Assembly: GCF_007754425.1 (NCBI RefSeq)
Contig: NZ_CP037452.1
Span: 7,109,164-7,173,163 of the forward strand
Origin: Gimesia fumaroli
GTDB lineage: Bacteria; Planctomycetota; Planctomycetia; Planctomycetales; Planctomycetaceae
Direction: 5' to 3'
DNA length: 64,000 bases
Positions 33,878 through 44,484 of the stretch are shown here, one piece after another. The translations under genes were made by a program, and so were the position numbers. The notes beneath the pieces were generated by a model, which was not told the DNA's origin, ran no database searches, and saw only the letters and a list, made by a program, of their open reading frames with translations. Each line of letters opens with the position of its first letter. Positions within the stretch are counted from its first letter, which is position 1.

Positions 33878-36261
33878 TGAAAGTCCTGCACCTAAAATTA
33901 GTGCGTGAGCTATTCGCTGCCAAGGGTGTTCTGGCGGCGATCATCAGCATCATTGCCGTTGGCATCGGGTGTTTTATTGCCATGTCATCGACTTACGACA
34001 ATCTGGAGTATTCGCGGCAAAATTATTATCGGCTATGCCACATGGCTGATTTTTCGGTTGAGCTCAAAAAAGTTCCCATTGGTGATCTCGCAACACTCAC
34101 CGAAGTTCCCGGCGTGATTAATATCTTCCCCCGGATCACCTTCGAAGTGACGGCTTCGCTGGAGGGCGTTGAAAAACCGCTCTCAGGTAAAGTAATGTCT
34201 CTGCCGGAACATGAAAATGCTCCAATCAACAGCATCGTCATTAAACAGGGTAGCTACTTTACCGACCAGAGGCAGGAGGAGGTCATCGTGAACGATGCCT
34301 TCGCACGCGCTCACAACCTGCGTCCGGGCGATCATATTCAGTTAATCCTGAATAATCGCCTGCAGGATCTCCTGATCGTCGGCACTGCCATCAGTTCCGA
34401 GTTCGTTTACTTGATCGGACCGGGAGGCCTCGTGCCGGAACCGGAAAGCTACGGGGTGTTTTATCTGAAACACAAGTACGCGGAAGACGTCTTTGGCTTC
34501 GAAGGAGCCGCCAATCAGATCCTGGGACAGCTGGCACCCGAATTTCAAAGTGCAAATCGGGTGCGTCAGGTACTCGATCAACTCGAACTGAACCTCGATG
34601 ATTTCGGTGTATTTTCTACCACACCACTGGAACAACAATCTTCGCACTGGTTTTTAAAAAGTGAAATCGACGGGCTGAAAGTCAGTGCCACTATTCTACC
34701 CACCATCTTTCTGATCGTCGCTGCGCTCGCTCTGAACCTGCTGATGTCGCGGATGGCCGAACAACAACGAACTGTTGTTGGCACGCTTAAAGCAATCGGT
34801 TATTCCAACCAGGAACTGTTTCTGCATTTCATTCAGTTCGGTCTTTTGATCGGCATTGCCGGCGGCATCTTCGGAACGCTCATCGGTTATTCGCTGGCTG
34901 GTGGGATGACGGCGCAGTATCGCAACTATTTCGAATTTCCCTCACTCACAAACCAGATGTATCCGCGCATCATTATGCTGGGCATGCTGATCAGTGTCTT
35001 TTTTGCTGTTTTAGGGACGTTTCGCGGCGTGCGCTCGGTTGTGCGTTTATCACCGGCTGAAGCCATGCGTCCCAAGCCGCCACTGCGTGCCAGACGGATT
35101 CTACTGGAAAAAATCCAGGCATTCTGGAATGCACTCGACTTTCGCTGGCAACTGGTTCTGCGGGACATCTTTCGCAATCGAACGCGCACACTGGGAGGGG
35201 TTCTGTCCGCGACTGTCGGGGCGATGCTGTTGCTTGTGACTTTCTCGATGTATGACAGTGCCTTTGCGCTACTCAATTTCCAGTATGATAAATTGCTTTT
35301 AAGCGACATCGATATCGGCTTCAAAGACGATCATGACTTTTCGGCTTTTTATGAATCGCAGCAGATTCCGGGCGTCGATTATGCGGAGCCGTTGTTTCAG
35401 GTCGGTTGCACCTTGAAAAATGGCATTCACGAAAAGAAGATCGGCATCACTGGCATTCTCAGTGATGCCCGACTGACAGTTCCCCGTGATACCGCGGGAA
35501 ACCGTGTGCAAGTTCCTCAGACCGGCATCCTGGTTACGCGCAAACTCGCTGATATTCTGCAGATTCAGGCAGGCGACTCCATTGAAATGATTCCGGTTTC
35601 CGGGGACCGCATTCCCAGGCAGGTCCCGGTGATGAAGATTATTGACAGTTACTTGGGCTTAACCGTATATGCCGACTTTCAATATCTGAATCGACTGATG
35701 GGGGAATCGAGCTCACTGACCAGCGTTCAACTCAAAACCAACCCCCGCCCCGCGATCACAAGGCAAATTTATCGGGAGCTCAAACAGGTCCCCGCAATTC
35801 AATCGGTTAATTCGATCCGAGACCAGAAAGACAAGTTACAGGAAGTTCTCGTTGAACAGATGGTTGTAATGATTGTGGTCGTCATCGTCTTTTCCTGTCT
35901 GATATTCTTCGGCAGCATTTTGAATGCATCGCTGATTTCTCTCTCTGAACGGCAACAGGAAATCGCCACGCTGCGTGTCTTGGGTTACACTCCCGCTGAA
36001 GTGGGGTCGATCTTTCTCCGCGAAAGTTTCTGCGTCAATCTACCGGGAATTCTGCTCGGTTTACCAGCCGGTTACTGGGCATCGAAGGGCATCAATATTG
36101 CCTACGATACCGAATTATTTCGCATGCCTTTTACCATCGGAACAATGAGCTGGATCTACACTGTTCTACTGGGAATATTATTTACTCTGATTTCACATTG
36201 GCCGGTGCAAAGAGCCATCCAGAAGATGGACTGGTTGACGGCGTTAAATGTAAAGGAATAA
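33877..36261 (+). CDS. FtsX/MacB-type permease, duplicated core
   Basis: A 794-residue inner-membrane protein. One membrane segment near residues 17-38 is followed by a periplasmic domain and three segments (~270-400), where the FtsX core has VVGTLKAIGYSNQELF. The pattern then repeats: a segment near 440-460, a second periplasmic domain, and three segments (~665-790) with IATLRVLGYTPAEVGSI. This eight-segment, double-FtsX layout resembles DevC/LolCE-like transporters rather than four-segment MacB. It works with the upstream ATPase and the downstream HlyD-type adaptor as a mechanotransmission-type exporter. Substrate unknown. Confidence 0.9.
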   Translation: MKVLHLKLVRELFAAKGVLAAIISIIAVGIGCFIAMSSTYDNLEYSRQNYYRLCHMADFSVELKKVPIGDLATLTEVPGVINIFPRITFEVTASLEGVEKPLSGKVMSLPEHENAPINSIVIKQGSYFTDQRQEEVIVNDAFARAHNLRPGDHIQLILNNRLQDLLIVGTAISSEFVYLIGPGGLVPEPESYGVFYLKHKYAEDVFGFEGAANQILGQLAPEFQSANRVRQVLDQLELNLDDFGVFSTTPLEQQSSHWFLKSEIDGLKVSATILPTIFLIVAALALNLLMSRMAEQQRTVVGTLKAIGYSNQELFLHFIQFGLLIGIAGGIFGTLIGYSLAGGMTAQYRNYFEFPSLTNQMYPRIIMLGMLISVFFAVLGTFRGVRSVVRLSPAEAMRPKPPLRARRILLEKIQAFWNALDFRWQLVLRDIFRNRTRTLGGVLSATVGAMLLLVTFSMYDSAFALLNFQYDKLLLSDIDIGFKDDHDFSAFYESQQIPGVDYAEPLFQVGCTLKNGIHEKKIGITGILSDARLTVPRDTAGNRVQVPQTGILVTRKLADILQIQAGDSIEMIPVSGDRIPRQVPVMKIIDSYLGLTVYADFQYLNRLMGESSSLTSVQLKTNPRPAITRQIYRELKQVPAIQSVNSIRDQKDKLQEVLVEQMVVMIVVVIVFSCLIFFGSILNASLISLSERQQEIATLRVLGYTPAEVGSIFLRESFCVNLPGILLGLPAGYWASKGINIAYDTELFRMPFTIGTMSWIYTVLLGILFTLISHWPVQRAIQKMDWLTALNVKE

Positions 36262-36263
36262 CC

Positions 36264-37625
36264 ATGTCCCGAAAATCCATAATCATCACGGTGATCTTGT
36301 TTTGCGGATTGGGAGCTGCCTACTTTCTCTCGGGCACGCCGCTTCCGGTTGACGTGACCGTAGCAGAGACCGGCGAGGTCAAAGCCTTCGTGGAAGAACG
36401 TGCGAAAACGACACTGCCTCGAATCTATCGCATCGCGATGCCCTTGAATGGCCGTATCCTGCCGATCACGGTCAAAGAAGACCAGAAAGTGACCAAAGGA
36501 CAAATCGTGGCTCAGATGGATACGTCTGATCTGGACGCAGAAGTCGCCAAAGCCAAGTACCGTGTCGAACAGTTTGCTAAAAAAATCATTGAGCAGGCAG
36601 ACAATCGTCTGGAAGACAACTCCCTGGACCAATTTGACGAGTTTCTGAAATCGATGGATCTAACAGTTGAGGCTGCGAGCAAACAGCAGGAAGCCAGCAA
36701 AGCCAAATGGGAATTTGCCCGCTCCGAGTTTGATCGCAAGTATCAGCTCTCGAAACGAAACGCGATTTCGGAAAGCGAACTGAATGAAGCAGATCTGTTT
36801 AAGAAGCAAAGCGAGATCGATTACCAGAAAGACATTTTGACCTGGCGTTCTCTTCAGGCGGTTCAAAGTGCGATGCAGATCGGGAAAATTTCGATCCTGA
36901 AATACAAAGAGAAGAAGGTGCTCTCGGAAGCCGTCTTAAAGGAAGAACAAAAAGAAGCGATCTCACAATTCGATCAACTGCAGCGTGACCGACAGCGGGC
37001 CATCATGCACAGCCCGATAGACGGGACGATCTTAACCAGGAACTTTGAAAATGAGCGGACTTTGCCAGCCGGCGAAATCTTACTGGAAATCGGCCAACTG
37101 GAAGATCTCGAAGTGGATGTCGATGTGCTGTCCCAATATGTCGGCAATATCCGGATTGGTTCTCCCGTCGATATCGAAGGACCGGCGATTGGGAACCAGA
37201 TTGTTAAAGGCAAAGTCAAACGCATCTACCCTAAAGGGTTCACCAAAATTTCGTCTCTCGGCGTCGAGCAGCAACGAGTCAAAGTCATCATCAGCTTCGA
37301 AAACAATATCTGGAAAGAGCTGCAAAAGCAGAAACGGAATCTGGGAACCGATTTCCGCGTGCGGGTCAAAATCTACACCGAGATAAAAGAAAACGTCGTC
37401 AAAGTTCCCCGATCAACACTGTTTCGTAACGGCTCCGGTCAATGGCAGGCCTTTCTGGTCAGAAATCACAAGACGGTTCTGGTAGACGTGGCGCCGGGTG
37501 TGATGAACGATTTTGAAGCCGAAATCCTTACAGGAATTCAAGCGGGAGATCGATTGATTGTCGCGCCCAGTATGAATCTCACACCGGGACAATCGGTTGA
37601 AGTCCACCTCATTAAAAACCTGTAA
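36264..37625 (+). CDS. HlyD-type periplasmic adaptor (membrane fusion protein)
   Basis: A 453-residue adaptor. The start at 36264 (MSRKSIIITVIL) has AAAGGA upstream; an open frame to 36198 overlaps the permease and is unlikely. An N-terminal anchor (~5-22) is followed by a lipoyl-like half (RILPITVKEDQKVTKGQIV), a long Glu/Lys-rich coiled coil (~90-240), the second lipoyl half (IMHSPIDGTILTRNFENER) and beta-barrel domains to the end. It begins 2 nt after the permease stop. With the ATPase and permease it forms a tripartite-type exporter; no outer-membrane TolC-like gene is in the window. Confidence 0.9.
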   Translation: MSRKSIIITVILFCGLGAAYFLSGTPLPVDVTVAETGEVKAFVEERAKTTLPRIYRIAMPLNGRILPITVKEDQKVTKGQIVAQMDTSDLDAEVAKAKYRVEQFAKKIIEQADNRLEDNSLDQFDEFLKSMDLTVEAASKQQEASKAKWEFARSEFDRKYQLSKRNAISESELNEADLFKKQSEIDYQKDILTWRSLQAVQSAMQIGKISILKYKEKKVLSEAVLKEEQKEAISQFDQLQRDRQRAIMHSPIDGTILTRNFENERTLPAGEILLEIGQLEDLEVDVDVLSQYVGNIRIGSPVDIEGPAIGNQIVKGKVKRIYPKGFTKISSLGVEQQRVKVIISFENNIWKELQKQKRNLGTDFRVRVKIYTEIKENVVKVPRSTLFRNGSGQWQAFLVRNHKTVLVDVAPGVMNDFEAEILTGIQAGDRLIVAPSMNLTPGQSVEVHLIKNL

Positions 37626-37641
37626 GCGAGTTCAAACGTTT

Positions 37642-38226
37642 CTATGAGGCAAAGCCGGCCCCGGAAGCACTATTGATCGGAATTTGGCGCGGCTTCTCTG
37701 TCGATGATTTTTCCAGCAGGACACTTAGAATTCCGTTTTGCACCGATGCGGTGACTTTATCGGGATCGACGGCAACCGGCATGGGAACCGAACGGCGAAA
37801 TTGACCGGAAGGTCGCTCACTCATCCGCACAGTCTGACCGGTAGTCGTTGTTGTTCCCGTACTGCGAGTGCCCGTTACGGTCAGCATATTTCCGGCCAGG
37901 GTGATATTGATCTCCTCAGCCGTCACGCCGGGTAAATCGAAGTAGACCTGAACCTGTTCTTCCTGTTCCAGCAGGTCAACACGCGGCATCCAGACCGCTT
38001 CATTTCCAAACAAGCCCAGCTTGTCCAATGCGCGCTCGCCCTGTTCAACGGCAATGCCTAACAGCTTATCGAACTCAGTACGCAATCGATCAATGGATTT
38101 CTGCGCCCCTGCCCCCGAAGTTTCACTTTGCTCCGTCTGCTCAGCCTGAGGTTGTTCGCCGGCTTCTTCTTCCGTAGAAACATGGACGGGCTCAGGATCG
38201 GCTTGATGATTTTCTGCAGTTGACAT
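37642..38226 (-). CDS. Small heat-shock protein, Hsp20 family
   Basis: A 194-residue chaperone. The alpha-crystallin domain covers roughly residues 85-185 with WMPRVDLLEQEEQVQVYFDL, GVTAEEINITLAGNMLTVTG, RSVPMPVAVDPDKVTASVQN and GILSVLLEK, ending with an IPI-like motif (QIPIN) used for oligomerisation. The first ~70 residues are acidic and Gln-rich, an unusually long polar arm. AGGAG lies 7 nt before the ATG. It converges on the HlyD gene with a 16-nt gap. No CIRCE element was found upstream. Confidence 0.93.
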   Translation of the reverse strand: MSTAENHQADPEPVHVSTEEEAGEQPQAEQTEQSETSGAGAQKSIDRLRTEFDKLLGIAVEQGERALDKLGLFGNEAVWMPRVDLLEQEEQVQVYFDLPGVTAEEINITLAGNMLTVTGTRSTGTTTTTGQTVRMSERPSGQFRRSVPMPVAVDPDKVTASVQNGILSVLLEKSSTEKPRQIPINSASGAGFAS

Positions 38227-38290
38227 GACAGTCTCCTCTCGAGATCGATGTATGTATCTCGTTTCAATTAATTTCAGATATCCTACTCAG

Positions 38291-38324
38291 AAAAGGTCGT
38301 TGTTCTTTCAGGAACCAATCGACC
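38291..38324 (-). terminator. Likely terminator of the nqr operon
   Basis: Minus strand: GGTCGATTGGTTC and GAACAACGACC form an 11-bp stem with two single-base bulges and a CTGAAA loop, followed by TTTTCTG. It lies 112 nt after the nqrM stop and before the Hsp20 gene on the same strand. The bulges and short T run make this a moderate call. Confidence 0.5.
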
Positions 38325-38435
38325 ATACTCCTATTGTCTCACATCTGATTCGAACTGCCAGCAAAAATCTTAAAATTTTCACAGCACTTCTACCTTGAAA
38401 CCGCAGATTACGAGAAACCAGTTCCGCTCTGGGAA

Positions 38436-38666
38436 TTACTTTTCATCCTCAGTGACACAGGAACTGGCGGCGGAAATCTGATCGTTATTCTGTTTCTGAT
38501 CGGAAACAGAACAGCCGCCACATTGGGAGCAGCCATCTACGCCTTCCAGATTGGAGAGACCGCCACAGGAACCTTTGATACAGCGGTTACTGAAGATTAC
38601 GCCTACGGCCATGCCGGCAAAAGCAAGGACAAAAATACCGAGAGCGAACAAGACTGTCGTCATCAT
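38436..38666 (-). CDS. nqrM: Na+-NQR maturation protein NqrM
   Basis: A 76-residue small membrane protein with one N-terminal membrane segment ([20 protein letters not shown]) and a cysteine-rich tail (CIKGSCGGL, then CSQCGGCSV). NqrM is needed in Vibrio to insert the iron centre shared by NqrD and NqrE. The start at 38666 has GAGAGGA upstream and overlaps the apbE stop as ATGA. An upstream open frame would overlap apbE further and is not supported. It is the last gene of the nqr operon, as in other bacteria. Confidence 0.88.
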   Translation of the reverse strand: MMTTVLFALGIFVLAFAGMAVGVIFSNRCIKGSCGGLSNLEGVDGCSQCGGCSVSDQKQNNDQISAASSCVTEDEK

Positions 38667-39745
38667 AATTTGTTTTCCTCTCCCAATAATTCGCGCCAGT
38701 GTGGGGAATAATGCTCTTGAAAGCCGTTCTCTGTCTTCACAATGAAATAAGCGGCGATCTTCCGCTCCTTCGCCCAATTATACCCCTCTTCCGGGCCTAA
38801 TACCATCAGGCAAGTTGCCGTCGCGTCACAGTTCATGCAAGTTTCTCCCACCACAGTGACAGACGCCAGCGTATGCTTCACAGGCTGGCCTGTACGGGGA
38901 TCAATGGTATGGGAATAGCTGACGCCATCCACTTCAAAAAAATTGCGGTAATTTCCGGATGTCGCCATCGACAGGTTGGAAAGCGGCACGACACTTTGGA
39001 CAACCCGCGTTTCACTGACTGGCTTTTCGATTCCAACATTCCAGGGCAGCCCTCGATCATTGTGACCTCGTGCCCGCATCTCCCCTCCGATTTCCACCAG
39101 ATAGTTTTCAATCGAGTGAGACTCAAGCAGCTCCGCCACCATATCGACGGCATATCCTTTGGCAATGGCAGACAGATCCAGATACACATCGGGAATCAGC
39201 TTCTTCAGCACAGGTGGCTCATGCTGCACTTCAATGTGATGATAACCCACCTTCTTCCGAGCCGCTTCTATCTTATCAACAGCGGGTAATGTTTTTTTAC
39301 CTGGATCAGGACCAAAGTGCCACAGATTCACCAAGGGCCCTACCGTCATATCAAAGGCCCCGTCACTCTCCTTACTGAGAGCGAGACCGGCATCGACCAC
39401 CGTCACCACCTCAGGAGATACTTCGATCCATTGATCTGGCTCGGCCTGATTGAATCGTGAGAGCTCCGACGTTTTGATGTACGTCGACATCTGCTGATTG
39501 ATCTCTTGCAGAAGGTGATCGACTTCCTGCTGGAGTTCTTGTTTTTTGATCGCATCATCAGGCCAGGTGCAGATCGTAATATGATACGAAGTCCCCATCG
39601 TAGGGCCTTCTATCTGCTGTTTACGAAACTTGTCTGCAACAGAAGCACTCTGATTTGATTCGCACCCAGTCAGCGTTAAACCGAGCAGCAGTAAAACTGC
39701 CGCTCGACAAAGCCTAACTTGTATTGGCTTAACCGAAATCATCAT
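38663..39745 (-). CDS. apbE: FAD:protein FMN transferase
   Basis: A 360-residue lipoprotein. The signal ends in the lipobox LTGC (residues ~25-28). Family motifs include [44 protein letters not shown] and the C-terminal [14 protein letters not shown]. ApbE covalently attaches FMN to Thr residues of NqrB and NqrC, whose target motifs are both present here. It overlaps the end of nqrF by about 17 nt and the start of nqrM by 4 nt, so all three are probably translated together. Confidence 0.94.
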   Translation of the reverse strand: MMISVKPIQVRLCRAAVLLLLGLTLTGCESNQSASVADKFRKQQIEGPTMGTSYHITICTWPDDAIKKQELQQEVDHLLQEINQQMSTYIKTSELSRFNQAEPDQWIEVSPEVVTVVDAGLALSKESDGAFDMTVGPLVNLWHFGPDPGKKTLPAVDKIEAARKKVGYHHIEVQHEPPVLKKLIPDVYLDLSAIAKGYAVDMVAELLESHSIENYLVEIGGEMRARGHNDRGLPWNVGIEKPVSETRVVQSVVPLSNLSMATSGNYRNFFEVDGVSYSHTIDPRTGQPVKHTLASVTVVGETCMNCDATATCLMVLGPEEGYNWAKERKIAAYFIVKTENGFQEHYSPHWRELLGEENKL

Positions 39746-40952
39746 ACCTGATGTTCTCAGGTTCTACACCCAGATCGTCTAGCATATTCCGCACTGCAGA
39801 GAGCATCATTGGCGGACCACAAATATAATATTCGCAGTCTTCGGGTGCTGGATGTTTACTTAAATACTCATCCAGTAAGACCTGATGGATGAAACCTTGC
39901 AATCCGTCCCAGTTATCTTCCGGCATTGGGTCCGATAAGGCGATATGCATTTTGAAATTCGGGAACTGTTCTTCAATTGCCCGGAATTCATCTTCATAGA
40001 ACATTTCCCGCAAGCTGCGAGCACCGTACCAGTACGAAACTTTCCGGTCAGTTTTACGTTCTTTGAACAATTCGTAGATATGTGATCGCAGTGGAGCCAT
40101 ACCGGCACCACCACCGATGTAGATCATTTCTGCATCGGTATCTGCGATGAAAAACTCTCCATACGGACCGGAGATCGTCACTTCGTCGCCCGGCTTCAGA
40201 TTGAAAATATAGGAAGACATCTTGCCGGGTGGCGTTCCTTCAGGCGAACGGGGTGGCGGAGAAGCAACACGCACGTTAAGCATGATGATTCCTTTTTCAC
40301 CCGGATAGTTGGCCATCGAGTAGGCACGAATCGTTTCTTCTTCGACTTTCGATTCGAAACGCCATAAGTTGAACTTATCCCAGTCTTCCTTGTATTCATC
40401 GGGAATGTCAAATTCGCTGTATTTCAGATGATGCGGAGGTGCTTCGATCTGGATGAAACCACCGGCCTTAAAGGCGACATCTTCTCCTTCAGGCAGTTCC
40501 AGCACCAACTCTTTAATGAACGTCGCTACGTTGTCATTCGACCTGACTTTGCAGACCCATTTTTTGGTTTCGAAGACTTCCGGCGGAACTTCGATATCCA
40601 TGTCTGTTTTCACGGGTACCTGGCAAGACAGGCGACAACCTTCTTTGACTTCACGATTATTAAAGTGTGAACGTTCCGTAGGCAGAATGTCTCCGCCTCC
40701 TTCCAGAACCTTTACCTCACATTGAGCACAGGTTCCACCACCACCGCAGGCAGAGGAAACAAAGATCTGGTTTTCGGCGAGTGCTCCCAGCAACTTACCT
40801 CCTGCGGGAACTTCGATCTTTTTCTGTTCGTTAACAGTGATCGTCACATTACCAGAGGCAACCAGTTTCGACTTTGCAATCAGAATGATGGCGACCAGGG
40901 CTAATACAATGCCCGTGAACATCAATACGCCGAACAGAATTTCTATAATCAT
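39729..40952 (-). CDS. nqrF: Na+-NQR subunit F
   Basis: A 407-residue NADH-oxidising subunit. It has an N-terminal membrane anchor (~8-27), a ferredoxin-like [2Fe-2S] domain with [10 protein letters not shown] and CRLSC, an FAD domain ([13 protein letters not shown]) and an NADH-binding domain with [17 protein letters not shown] and [10 protein letters not shown]. It passes electrons from NADH through FAD and the cluster to the other subunits. Length is typical. Confidence 0.97.
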   Translation of the reverse strand: MIIEILFGVLMFTGIVLALVAIILIAKSKLVASGNVTITVNEQKKIEVPAGGKLLGALAENQIFVSSACGGGGTCAQCEVKVLEGGGDILPTERSHFNNREVKEGCRLSCQVPVKTDMDIEVPPEVFETKKWVCKVRSNDNVATFIKELVLELPEGEDVAFKAGGFIQIEAPPHHLKYSEFDIPDEYKEDWDKFNLWRFESKVEEETIRAYSMANYPGEKGIIMLNVRVASPPPRSPEGTPPGKMSSYIFNLKPGDEVTISGPYGEFFIADTDAEMIYIGGGAGMAPLRSHIYELFKERKTDRKVSYWYGARSLREMFYEDEFRAIEEQFPNFKMHIALSDPMPEDNWDGLQGFIHQVLLDEYLSKHPAPEDCEYYICGPPMMLSAVRNMLDDLGVEPENIRYDDFG

Positions 40953-40997
40953 GATTAAACGTTGACCGCTCTAAAAAACCAGTAATATGTAAACGTC

Positions 40998-41609
40998 TTA
41001 TAGTTGAATTCCGGAGAATGCCATAAAGGCCATCGCCATTAAACCAACGGTAATAAAGGTGATTCCCAGACCGCGTAAGCCAGGTGGAACATCACTGTAT
41101 TTCATCTTTTCACGAACCCCCGCTAAAGCGACGATCGCCAGAGCCCAGCCGACTCCTGATCCGAAACCGAAGACACAACTTTCGGCAAAGTTATAATCGC
41201 GTTCGACCATGAACAGCGTTCCCCCAAGGATCGCACAGTTTACAGTAATCAGCGGGAGAAAAATCCCCAGAGAGTTATACAGTGCGGGGAAATATCGATC
41301 GAGTGTCATTTCCAGAATCTGAACCATCGCCGCAATCACGCCGATGTAACAGATCAATCCTACAAAGGTCAAATCGACATTCGGATAACCGGCCCAGGCC
41401 AGCGCCCCTTTTTTCAACAGGTGCTGATAAATAATGTTATTCACAGGAACGGTAATCGTCTGAATCACGACAACCGCAATCCCCAAGCCAAAGGCTGTTT
41501 TCACATTTTTAGAAACCGCCAGGAAGGTACACATTCCCAGGAAGAATGCCAGCGCCAGGTTTTCAACAAAGAGACATTTAATAAACAGGCTCAGATAATG
41601 TTCAAACAT
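40998..41609 (-). CDS. nqrE: Na+-NQR subunit E
   Basis: A 203-residue integral membrane subunit with six hydrophobic segments. The start at 41609 ([20 protein letters not shown]) matches the family and has GGAGG nine bases upstream; an ATG three codons earlier lies too close to that site. [12 protein letters not shown] holds one of the conserved Cys that, with NqrD, bind the membrane iron centre. It begins 1 nt past the nqrD stop. Confidence 0.95.
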   Translation of the reverse strand: MFEHYLSLFIKCLFVENLALAFFLGMCTFLAVSKNVKTAFGLGIAVVVIQTITVPVNNIIYQHLLKKGALAWAGYPNVDLTFVGLICYIGVIAAMVQILEMTLDRYFPALYNSLGIFLPLITVNCAILGGTLFMVERDYNFAESCVFGFGSGVGWALAIVALAGVREKMKYSDVPPGLRGLGITFITVGLMAMAFMAFSGIQL

Positions 41610-41610
41610 G

Positions 41611-42234
41611 TTATGCATCCTCCAGTTGATCGGTCTTCCACGATCTCAATGCCCAGATGGCAAATCCGATGATAAAAAATGCGCTGGGCGGCAATAGCAT
41701 TAAGCCGTTTGCTTCATACCAACCACCATCACGACTTAGCTTCAAGAGTTGTACGCCAAACAGACTTCCTGATCCGAATAATTCGCGGAAGAACGCGACC
41801 AGCATCAGAATCGCACTATACCCCAGTCCGTTCCCAATCCCGTCAAGGAAACTGATTCCCGGTTCGTTTTTCATGGCGAAGCCTTCCGCCCGTCCCATCA
41901 CAATACAGTTTGTGATGATCAGCCCCACAAATACGGAAAGCTGTTTACTGATTCCGAAGGCAAATGCTTTCAGAAACTGATCGACCAGAATCACCAGTGA
42001 GGCAATAATCGTCATTTGCACGATGATGCGGATACTGCTGGGAATCTGTAGTCGAATCGAAGCAACCGCGGCATTCGAGCAAGCGGTCACCAGTGTCACC
42101 GCGATACTCATCACAAGTGCGGTTTCCATCTTGGTGGTCACCGCCAGTGCCGAGCAAATCCCAAGAATCTGCAGAGCAATCGGATTGTTATTCAAAATCG
42201 GCCCGGTCAGGACCTCTTTTTGTCTTGAATTCAT
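41611..42234 (-). CDS. nqrD: Na+-NQR subunit D
   Basis: A 207-residue integral membrane subunit homologous to NqrE. It has [21 protein letters not shown] near the N terminus, with the conserved Cys, and the [15 protein letters not shown] motif with the second. The start codon shares its first base with the nqrC stop (TAATG), indicating coupling. Confidence 0.95.
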   Translation of the reverse strand: MNSRQKEVLTGPILNNNPIALQILGICSALAVTTKMETALVMSIAVTLVTACSNAAVASIRLQIPSSIRIIVQMTIIASLVILVDQFLKAFAFGISKQLSVFVGLIITNCIVMGRAEGFAMKNEPGISFLDGIGNGLGYSAILMLVAFFRELFGSGSLFGVQLLKLSRDGGWYEANGLMLLPPSAFFIIGFAIWALRSWKTDQLEDA

Positions 42235-43037
42235 TATTTCTTTTCCCCCTTTTCTCGAATGCCTTCGAGATAAGGTCTAAACCCTAAATCACCCAGCCAG
42301 AAATCCAGTAGATGAGTGACGCCGCGTGATGTAATTGTTGCCCCCGAGAGGCCATCGACTTCATGGATCGCATTTGGAGATTCTGGATTCACCGATCCTT
42401 TGATGACTTCAATATCAGGTTCGAATTCTTTGTTGTAGACCTCTTTGCCTTCCCACTGTGCTTTCCACTTGGGATTATCGACTTCGCCACCCAAACCTGG
42501 AGTTTCACCCTGTTCGTAGAACGTCAAACCAGCAACTGTCGTTAAATCCGTTTCCAGTGCAATGAATCCCCACATGGTGGACCAAAGACCTTTTCCTCTG
42601 ACCGGCAGAACATATTGGGTGAGTTTGCCGCTCTCGTCATTGATCAGATAGACCCACGAATAATTCTCGCGACGTCCGATCCCGGCAATGTCATCTTCAG
42701 GCTTGATCTCCATGCTCATTTTAGGATTGTCGATCGCTGCCTTCTGATCATATTGATCGGGTTCTGGGAACAGTTCTTTGTCGTCGGTGACGACCTTTCC
42801 CGTATTCAGATCGACAATGATGCCTTTCACCCGCTCTTCATAAATCTGTCTGACATCAGCAGACTCACCCGGTTTGATCAAACCGGCCACGGAGAGGATG
42901 TTTTTTTTACGCTCGTTCTCTTTATTCAGCTCCTGGCGACCGCGTAAACCGACGGCAGCCCCGGAGACGAGAATTGAGCAGGCCACACATAATGCAGCCG
43001 ATACCATAAATGTGAATCCAATTGAATCACGCGACAT
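42234..43037 (-). CDS. nqrC: Na+-NQR subunit C
   Basis: A 267-residue subunit with one N-terminal membrane segment ([21 protein letters not shown]) and a periplasmic FMN-binding domain. The flavin-attachment motif [12 protein letters not shown] is near the C terminus; FMN is attached to its Thr by ApbE. I start at the ATG at 43037, where AAGAAGG lies upstream and the family N terminus fits. The frame opens 16 codons earlier (43085), but that ATG lacks a ribosome site and would overlap nqrB by 59 nt. Confidence 0.94.
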   Translation of the reverse strand: MSRDSIGFTFMVSAALCVACSILVSGAAVGLRGRQELNKENERKKNILSVAGLIKPGESADVRQIYEERVKGIIVDLNTGKVVTDDKELFPEPDQYDQKAAIDNPKMSMEIKPEDDIAGIGRRENYSWVYLINDESGKLTQYVLPVRGKGLWSTMWGFIALETDLTTVAGLTFYEQGETPGLGGEVDNPKWKAQWEGKEVYNKEFEPDIEVIKGSVNPESPNAIHEVDGLSGATITSRGVTHLLDFWLGDLGFRPYLEGIREKGEKK

Positions 43038-44271
43038 TTCGCGCCAACCTTCTTTTAATGTTTGCTTGAACAACGTAGTAGTCAATCAGAGGCGCGAAGA
43101 CATTCCCGAATAGAATGGCCAACATAATTCCCTCTGGATACGCCGGATTGATGACCCGAATCAGGATCGTCATTCCACCAATCAAAATCCCGTAAATCCA
43201 TCGTCCTGTATCAGTCATTGCCGCAGAAACCGGATCGGTCGCCATGAAGACCAGACCGAAGGCCAGTCCCCCCACAACCAGATGCCATTGCGGTGGCATG
43301 GAGAACATGGCGTTAGTACTGCTGCCAGCCAACCACAGAAACATCGAGAAGCCCATGGAACCAGCGAGCACGCCAGCCATCACTCGCCAGGAACCGATGC
43401 CGGCAAAAATCAGAAAGACTGCGCCCAGCAGACAGGCAAAGGTGGATGTTTCTCCCATGGAACCTTGAATCTGTCCCATGTATGCCTGCATCCAGGAAAT
43501 CCCCAGACCACCATCGGCGATCGGGTTGGTAATTGCTTTCATGCCGACTTCCGGATTAGCGGTCGCCAATTGACCAAGCGAAGTCGCACCGCTGAAGCCA
43601 TCAACGGCAGTCCAGACAGTGTCTCCCACGATTTGAGCGGGGTAAGCAAAATAGAGAAAAGCACGTGCAGTCAAAGCGGGGTTTAGGAAGTTCTTTCCGG
43701 TTCCCCCGAATATTTCTTTTCCGACGACGACACCAAAACTGATTCCTAAAGCAACCTGCCAGAGTGGAATCGTAGGAGGCAATGTTAAAGGAAACAGCAT
43801 CCCGGTGACCAGAAAGCCTTCGTTAATTTCATGCCGACGAATGATACAAAACAGAGCTTCCCACATCCCCCCAACGGCCATACACACAATATAAACCGGG
43901 AAGAAATAAAGGCCGCCGTGCACTAGATTGGAAAGCATACTGTTGGCATCAGGGGCGACACCCAAAGATGCCATCACAGAACCACGCCAGCCTGGCACCG
44001 ATTCAACGCCCAGCGTGCTCATAGCCGCATTGGCCTGATAGCCGGTGTTGTAGAGTGCCATGAAGACACATGGAAGCAGGGCGACAATCACCATACTCAT
44101 CATGCGTTTTAAATCGATGGAATCACGCACATGAGACGCTTCGTGTGTCACTTCACCCGGAGTATAGAGAAACGTATCTTGTGCTTCATAGAGCGGGTAA
44201 AGCTTCTCGAACTTCCCCCCTTTATCAAACATGGGGTGTAACTTATCAAGAAGATTTCGTAACGGCTTCAT
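43027..44271 (-). CDS. nqrB: Na+-NQR subunit B
   Basis: A 414-residue polytopic subunit that carries covalent FMN, riboflavin and part of the Na+ and quinone path. It starts [19 protein letters not shown]. The FMN-attachment motif [11 protein letters not shown] is near residue 225, and [20 protein letters not shown] precedes it. Length and order are normal. It is separated from nqrA by 213 nt and overlaps nqrC by 11 nt. Confidence 0.96.
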   Translation of the reverse strand: MKPLRNLLDKLHPMFDKGGKFEKLYPLYEAQDTFLYTPGEVTHEASHVRDSIDLKRMMSMVIVALLPCVFMALYNTGYQANAAMSTLGVESVPGWRGSVMASLGVAPDANSMLSNLVHGGLYFFPVYIVCMAVGGMWEALFCIIRRHEINEGFLVTGMLFPLTLPPTIPLWQVALGISFGVVVGKEIFGGTGKNFLNPALTARAFLYFAYPAQIVGDTVWTAVDGFSGATSLGQLATANPEVGMKAITNPIADGGLGISWMQAYMGQIQGSMGETSTFACLLGAVFLIFAGIGSWRVMAGVLAGSMGFSMFLWLAGSSTNAMFSMPPQWHLVVGGLAFGLVFMATDPVSAAMTDTGRWIYGILIGGMTILIRVINPAYPEGIMLAILFGNVFAPLIDYYVVQANIKRRLARNVA

Positions 44272-44484
44272 TTCGTGGTTTATCTTTCTTGTTTGATGAC
44301 CCCCGAAACATAGTCAATCAGGCCACCACCGACTTTGACTATTTCTATCGATTGTCAACAAAACCAACCGGGTTTCACTGACAACAAGGGTTAACGACTT
44401 TCAACAATATATTTATAGGCTAACAATCACACACTTGCAGATGACTCTTATGCAAGCACCGGCCCTTCCCGGGCACGACTTGCA
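44272..44484 (-). other. nqrA-nqrB intergenic region with hairpin
   Basis: A 213-nt gap within the nqr operon, much wider than the others. A structure at 44450-44485 combines ATGCAAG/CTTGCAT with an inner GCCC/GGGC helix, starting at the nqrA stop. No T tract follows. It may cause processing or uneven expression of nqrA; no gene was found. Confidence 0.4.

Noticed and set aside
33116-37625. Reading the ATPase-permease-adaptor set as a MacAB-type macrolide efflux pump
   Set aside because: The permease has a duplicated FtsX core with about eight membrane segments, and no TolC-like gene is present, so a specific antibiotic-efflux role is not supported.
38227-38435. Possible CIRCE or other heat-shock operator before the Hsp20 gene
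   Set aside because: No TTAGCACTC-N9-GAGTGCTAA-like inverted repeat was found; the one hairpin present fits better as the nqr terminator.
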